Below are positions 59,928 through 64,000 of a stretch of 64,000 nucleotides of DNA, piece by piece. The notes below the pieces were generated by a model. That model saw only the letters and a program-made list of their open reading frames with translations. It had not been told where the DNA came from and made no database searches. The stretch is from Hydrocarboniphaga sp. (GTDB lineage Bacteria; Pseudomonadota; Gammaproteobacteria; Nevskiales; Nevskiaceae). Numbering within the stretch: the stretch's first letter is position 1; each line of letters opens with the position of its first letter. Location: contig NZ_JAQGNT010000043.1 in assembly GCF_028291725.1 (NCBI RefSeq), positions 108,481 to 172,480 of the forward strand, given 5' to 3'. The position numbers and the translations under genes were made by a program.

Positions 59928-61769
59928 TCAAGCGTCCAGCAACGCTCGATCTCTCACGGCGCCCCTGTCGGCGCTGGTAGTCAAGGCGGCATAGGCCTTG
60001 AGCGCCATGCTCACTTTTCGGTTGCGGGGCAGTGCTGGTTTCCAGCCTTTCGCAAGCTGCGCCGAGCGACGCTGCGCCAGCGTGGTGTCGTCGATGTCGA
60101 CGCGGATGGTTCGCCGCGGGATGTCGATCAGGATCATGTCGCCGGTTTCGATCAGCGCGATGTTGCCGCCTTCTGCTGCCTCAGGTGAAACGTGGCCGAT
60201 CGACAGCCCCGCGGTGCCGCCGGAAAAGCGGCCATCGGTGATCAGCGCACAGTGCTTGCCGAGGCCCTTGGACTTCAGATAACTCGTCGGATACAGCATC
60301 TCCTGCATGCCGGGGCCGCCTCTTGGGCCCTCGTAGCGAATGATCACGGCATCGCCGGCTGTGACGCGGCCGCCGAGGATCGCGTCTACGGCCGCGTCCT
60401 GGCTTTCGAAGACCACGGCCTGGCCACGGAACACCAGCAGGCCGTCGTCCACACCGGCGGTCTTAACTATACATCCGCGCTCGGCGAGATTGCCTGACAG
60501 CACGGCGAGCCCACCGTCGCGATTGAAGGCCGCAGCGGCCGAACGAATGCAGCCTTTCGTTCGGTCGAGATCCAGATTCGGATACCGACAGTCCTGCGAG
60601 AACGCACGCTGGCTGGCGATGCCGGCCGGTCCCGCTCGATAGAACGTATGCACGGCGGCATCGTCGGACCGCATCACGTCCCAGCCATCGAGCGCGGCGG
60701 CTAGTGTTGTCGAATGTACGGTGGGCACCGAGGTGTCGAGCAATCCGGCGCGGTCCAGTTCGCCGAGGATCGCCATGACGCCGCCGGCGCGATGCACGTC
60801 TTCCAAATGCAGGGGGCCCGATGGTGCGACCTTGCACAGTGTCGGCACGCGTCGCGACAAGCGGTCGATGTCCTGCATCTTGAACGCGATGCCGCCTTCC
60901 TGCGCCGCGGCGAGCAGATGCAGCACGGTATTGCTCGAACCGCCCATCGCGATATCCAGCGACATCGCATTTTCGAACGCAGCCTTGGCCGCGATGCTAC
61001 GCGGCAGCGCATGCTCGTCGCCGTCGCGATAGTAGCGATGGGCGAGCTCGACGATGCGGCGCCCGGCTTCGCGGAACAGGTTTTCGCGATCGGCATGCGT
61101 GGCGACCAGCGAGCCGTTGCCGGGCAGCGCGAGGCCCAGCGCCTCGGTCAGGCAGTTCATCGAATTAGCGGTGAACATGCCTGAGCAGGAACCGCAGGTG
61201 GGGCATGCCGAGCGCTCGATCTGCTGCACATCGGCATCGGACACGCGGTCGTCTGCGGCGGCGACCATCGCATCGATCAGGTCGAGTGTCACCGGCTTGC
61301 CGGCCAGTATCGTGCGGCCGGCCTCCATCGGCCCGCCGGACACGAAGATCACCGGGATATTCAAGCGCAACGCGGCCATCAGCATGCCGGGCGTGATCTT
61401 GTCGCAATTGGAGATGCAGACCAGCGCGTCGGCAGTGTGCGCGTTGCACATGAACTCCACGCTGTCGGCGATCAGATCGCGCGACGGCAGGCTGTAGAGC
61501 ATGCCGTCATGGCCCATGGCGATACCGTCGTCGACGGCGATGGTGTTGAACTCCTTGCCGACGCCGCCGGCCTTCTCGATTTCGCTGATCACCAGCTGGC
61601 CGAGGTCTTTCAGATGGACGTGGCCGGGTACGAACTGAGTGAAGGAATTGGCCACGGCGATGATCGGCTTGCCGAAGTCGCCGTCCTTCATTCCGGTGGC
61701 CCGCCACAGCGCGCGGGCGCCTGCCATGTTGCGGCCGAAAGTACTGGTGCGGGAACGGAGAGCGGGCAT
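59928..61769 (-). CDS. ilvD: Dihydroxy-acid dehydratase
   Basis: 613 residues, full length for IlvD. Fe-S cluster Cys are in [10 protein letters not shown] (about 122) and [11 protein letters not shown] (about 195). [21 protein letters not shown] and [19 protein letters not shown] follow. Role: dehydration of 2,3-dihydroxy-3-methyl-butanoate/pentanoate in valine, leucine and isoleucine synthesis. Sugar-acid dehydratases of the same family are shorter or differ in length, so IlvD is the best name. It is divergent from a LysR regulator, 111 bp apart. Confidence 0.93.
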   Translation of the reverse strand: MPALRSRTSTFGRNMAGARALWRATGMKDGDFGKPIIAVANSFTQFVPGHVHLKDLGQLVISEIEKAGGVGKEFNTIAVDDGIAMGHDGMLYSLPSRDLIADSVEFMCNAHTADALVCISNCDKITPGMLMAALRLNIPVIFVSGGPMEAGRTILAGKPVTLDLIDAMVAAADDRVSDADVQQIERSACPTCGSCSGMFTANSMNCLTEALGLALPGNGSLVATHADRENLFREAGRRIVELAHRYYRDGDEHALPRSIAAKAAFENAMSLDIAMGGSSNTVLHLLAAAQEGGIAFKMQDIDRLSRRVPTLCKVAPSGPLHLEDVHRAGGVMAILGELDRAGLLDTSVPTVHSTTLAAALDGWDVMRSDDAAVHTFYRAGPAGIASQRAFSQDCRYPNLDLDRTKGCIRSAAAAFNRDGGLAVLSGNLAERGCIVKTAGVDDGLLVFRGQAVVFESQDAAVDAILGGRVTAGDAVIIRYEGPRGGPGMQEMLYPTSYLKSKGLGKHCALITDGRFSGGTAGLSIGHVSPEAAEGGNIALIETGDMILIDIPRRTIRVDIDDTTLAQRRSAQLAKGWKPALPRNRKVSMALKAYAALTTSADRGAVRDRALLDA

Positions 61770-61880
61770 GGGTCTGAGCCTGGGCGTGCAGCCGACGATG
61801 CGGCGGTGGCCGGATTCTGGCCGGCATCTCCTATACTGACCAATACGATTTAAGCCTCTCCGGTATATGGAGCACGAATA

Positions 61881-62786
61881 GTGGAATTGCGACAGCTGAA
61901 GTATTTCATCGCCGTTGCCGAGGAGCGCAGCTTCTCACGCGCGGCGCAGCGCCTGCATGTTTCGCAACCGCCACTGTCGACGCAGCTGAAAGCGCTCGAA
62001 GACGAACTCGGCGTGCGGCTGCTCGACCGCAGCAACCGCGGCGTGACACTGACCGCCGCCGGCCAGGTTTTCTTCGACGAGATGCGCGCGGTGCTTGCCC
62101 GGTTCGAGCGCGGCAAGGAGATGGCCCGCAACGCCGGGCGTGGCGACGTCGGCACGCTGTCGGTCGGCTTCGTGTCGATCGCCGACTACAGCATCCTTCC
62201 GCCGGCGCTGAAGGAGTTCCGTAGCCTGTATCCCGGCATGGCCGTGCAGTTGCATGAGCTGACCACGGACGCCCAGGTGCGGGAAATCCGCGCGGCTCGG
62301 CTTGACCTCGGTATCGGCCTCGGGCCGCTGGACACGCCGGACCTGCTGTTCGAACCCGTGGCGACCGAAGGCTTGGTGCTGGCGGCGCCGACCGGACACC
62401 ATCTGACGAAGGGTGGCAAGGCGGTGGACCTCAGGGCCCTGTCCAACGAAAGCTTCATCATCCCGCCACGGGAACTCGCACCGGGACTGTTTGACTTGAT
62501 CATCGGCAAGTGCCGCGCCGCTGGTTTCACGCCGCGGATCACGCAGCAGGCGCGGCAGATGCAGACCGTTATCAGCCTCGTCGCCAGCGGCATGGGATTC
62601 GCCCTGGTCCCGGCCTCGCTCCAGAACCTGAGGCGACGGGGCGTTCAATATCGGCCGCTGCGCGGTCCAGTAGCGGCGCTCGAACTCGGTATCGTGACGA
62701 CCCGCGATGACGACAACCCGGCCAGCAGAAATTTCGTCGCGACCTTGTTGCGGGTCGCCCAAACAGGTGATTTCCTGGGCATGTGA
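61881..62786 (+). CDS. LysR-family transcriptional regulator, GTG start
   Basis: 301 residues. GTG start at 61881 with GGAG (61869-61872) 8 bp ahead. The N-terminal HTH is [20 protein letters not shown] with [17 protein letters not shown] (about 1-60), followed by a periplasmic-binding-protein-like effector domain. It is divergent from ilvD; the 61770-61880 region contains TATAC and TTTAA elements fitting a shared control region. It resembles BenM/CatM-type LysR proteins in the HTH. Its effector is unknown. Confidence 0.92.
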   Translation: MELRQLKYFIAVAEERSFSRAAQRLHVSQPPLSTQLKALEDELGVRLLDRSNRGVTLTAAGQVFFDEMRAVLARFERGKEMARNAGRGDVGTLSVGFVSIADYSILPPALKEFRSLYPGMAVQLHELTTDAQVREIRAARLDLGIGLGPLDTPDLLFEPVATEGLVLAAPTGHHLTKGGKAVDLRALSNESFIIPPRELAPGLFDLIIGKCRAAGFTPRITQQARQMQTVISLVASGMGFALVPASLQNLRRRGVQYRPLRGPVAALELGIVTTRDDDNPASRNFVATLLRVAQTGDFLGM

Positions 62787-62966
62787 TCCCGTGATGGCCC
62801 AGGAGTCCGATCGCTGCTGTACGGCTCTCCGGGCTGGAAGCGTTGCTATTCGCCGTCGATCTTGGTGCTCGAAGGACACCGGCAGCGTGGCCACGGCGAG
62901 ATGCCTCCTGGGAGGCAAAGCCATTGGACGAGCACCTGAGGGACACGCCTCGACACTGCGGACGAG

Positions 62967-63863
62967 CTACGACGCACGCGAGATCTTGATCGTATCGACG
63001 AATGCGCGGAGCGCCGAGGGGAGGTTGCGGTTGCCTGGGTAGTAGAGGAACGCGCCCGGAAAGCCGGGGCACCAATCGTCGAGCACGCTGGTGAGCCGCC
63101 GAGCCTTGAGTGCGTCACGCACCGAACTCTCGAACACGTAGGCGACGCCGAGCCCCACGAGTGCAGCTTCAATCATCAGACCTTCCTGATTCAAGATCAG
63201 CGTCCCCGGCACGTCGATCGCCAGCGTCTGCCCGCGCTTTTCAAATTCCCATGCAGGCAGTTTCCCGTTTGGAAGCCGGACCCGGATGCATTCGTGCGAC
63301 TGGTGGTCGTCCGGGGTTTGCGGCCATTTATGCCGCGCGAGGTACCCCGGGGAAGCCACCGCGATGCAGCGCGCCTGGCCACCGAGCGGTATCGCGATCA
63401 TGTCTCGGGGGATGGTGCCGCCGAGCCGCACGCCGGCGTCGAAGCCTTCTTTGACAATGTCGACGAGCCGACCTTCGGTCACGAGGTCGAGTTCGATGTC
63501 CGGAAACGCCTTCTGAAACGCGGGGACGACGTCGCGGAGCAGGAGGCGGACTCCTTGCTCGGGCGTATCGACGCGGACGCGGCCCGTGGCCTGATCCCGA
63601 AAGTCATCGACTTCGCCGAGCGCGCCGCGGAGTTCCTCCAGCGCGGGACGCAGACGGGCGAGGAGCCGTTCCCCAGCCTGCGTAGGCGCCACGCTGCGGG
63701 TCGTGCGGTGAAGCAAACGCACGCCCATACGCTGTTCGAGGCGACGCATCAGGTGACTCACCATCGAGGGTGAGATTTCGAGAATCTCTGCTGCTTTCCG
63801 AAAGGAGCGCAAGGTCGCGACCTCGGCGAAGGCGCTCAGCTGGGTGATGTCCGGTTTAGGCAT
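62967..63863 (-). CDS. LysR-family transcriptional regulator
   Basis: 298 residues with the N-terminal HTH (ITQLSAFAEVATLRSFRKAA, SPSMVSHLMRRLEQRMGVRL) and a substrate-binding domain. It converges with the other LysR gene across 180 bp in which I see no gene. The transposase fragment at 63881 ends 17 bp upstream of this start, so the insertion has probably replaced its native promoter. Confidence 0.92.
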   Translation of the reverse strand: MPKPDITQLSAFAEVATLRSFRKAAEILEISPSMVSHLMRRLEQRMGVRLLHRTTRSVAPTQAGERLLARLRPALEELRGALGEVDDFRDQATGRVRVDTPEQGVRLLLRDVVPAFQKAFPDIELDLVTEGRLVDIVKEGFDAGVRLGGTIPRDMIAIPLGGQARCIAVASPGYLARHKWPQTPDDHQSHECIRVRLPNGKLPAWEFEKRGQTLAIDVPGTLILNQEGLMIEAALVGLGVAYVFESSVRDALKARRLTSVLDDWCPGFPGAFLYYPGNRNLPSALRAFVDTIKISRAS

Positions 63864-63880
63864 TCATGGAAATCTAGTGT

Positions 63881-64000
63881 CTAATTGCGCAAGTTAACGA
63901 TAGTGTTTCGAAGCTGAGCGCCCTTGACCTCACGCTTACGCCAGACGAAGGGAGCGGCATTGTTGTTGTAAGCGGCGGTGAAGCTACGAATCGCGTCGAT
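63881..64000 (-). mobile_element. IS630-family transposase, C-terminal end (partial)
   Basis: The last 39 codons of a minus-strand frame that continues beyond the window: it reads IDAIRSFTAAYNNNA, PFVWRKREVKG and LRNTIVNLRN, then a TAG at 63881-63883. This is the typical IS630 transposase tail. The element end is probably near TAG at 63874-63876 (IS630 elements insert at TA). The rest lies to the right, outside the window. Confidence 0.8.

Noticed and set aside
59928..61769. Sugar-acid dehydratase (Edd-like) instead of IlvD
   Set aside because: Length and Fe-S Cys pattern fit IlvD; sugar-acid role suggested only by the nearby sugar transporter.
62787..62966. Small genes between the two convergent LysR genes
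   Set aside because: Short frames only, no conserved motif or ribosome-binding site.

Overview
The window is GC-rich chromosomal DNA of a Gram-negative bacterium. It encodes three TonB-dependent receptors, Lrp, TetR and LysR regulators, and a DUF1302/DUF1329/YCF48/RND envelope gene set. It also carries an interspersed hairpin repeat of a kind common in gammaproteobacteria. Together these suggest a soil or water gammaproteobacterium that degrades hydrophobic compounds (Nevskiales/Steroidobacter-like), but the genus cannot be fixed from this sequence alone.

Positions 1-45,000 form an acyl-CoA catabolic supercluster. Minus-strand units are SDR + CaiB/AMACR racemase (1-1472), thiolase + FadJ-like fusion + acyl-CoA dehydrogenase + tyrosine-type phosphatase (1601-6891), two acyl-CoA dehydrogenases + kinase-fold protein (7045-10448), and an SDR (10489-11268). 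Next come an alcohol dehydrogenase with a second kinase, an SDR and two tandem Lrp-type regulators (11654-15843). A repeat island (15854-16349) follows, then two TonB receptors flanking a decayed enoyl-CoA hydratase, a long acyl-CoA dehydrogenase and an SDR (16387-24614). A kinase + acyl-CoA dehydrogenase + SDR + nitroreductase operon (25500-29279) resembles the LvaA/LvaC/LvaD and ACAD10/11 logic for 4-hydroxyacyl-CoAs. The divergent envelope cassette (29385-36365) precedes a hydratase, a dienoyl-CoA-reductase-like SDR, a GFA-family protein, a P450, more SDRs and a DMSO-reductase-family molybdoenzyme (to 44821).

The most striking non-coding signal is a repeated bipartite site, CAATG-N17-RRTYGAY, often with GAC near the middle. 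I found eleven copies by eye in non-coding DNA upstream of genes of this supercluster, always with the CAATG end facing the gene start. This suggests one unrecognised regulon; the local Lrp pair is a candidate regulator, which is inference.

Positions 45,000-63,900 hold a second, separate module. It contains acetoacetyl-CoA synthetase, a two-domain extradiol-type dioxygenase, an MhpA-like flavin monooxygenase, a secreted SnoaL-like protein, a TetR regulator, a FAH-family hydrolase, a TonB receptor, a lipoprotein amidohydrolase, a Tat-type GH1 beta-glycosidase and an MFS sugar transporter. An IlvD-type dehydratase and two LysR regulators follow. A 16-bp palindrome in the TetR promoter recurs inside the divergent monooxygenase/SnoaL promoter. 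The gene set fits uptake and breakdown of an aromatic, perhaps glycosylated, compound.

Four genes (enoyl-CoA hydratase, SDR, acyl-CoA ligase and, less surely, an MDR oxidoreductase) survive only as a head joined to a tail with the middle deleted. The right edge enters an IS630-family transposase. I saw no rRNA, tRNA or CRISPR array.
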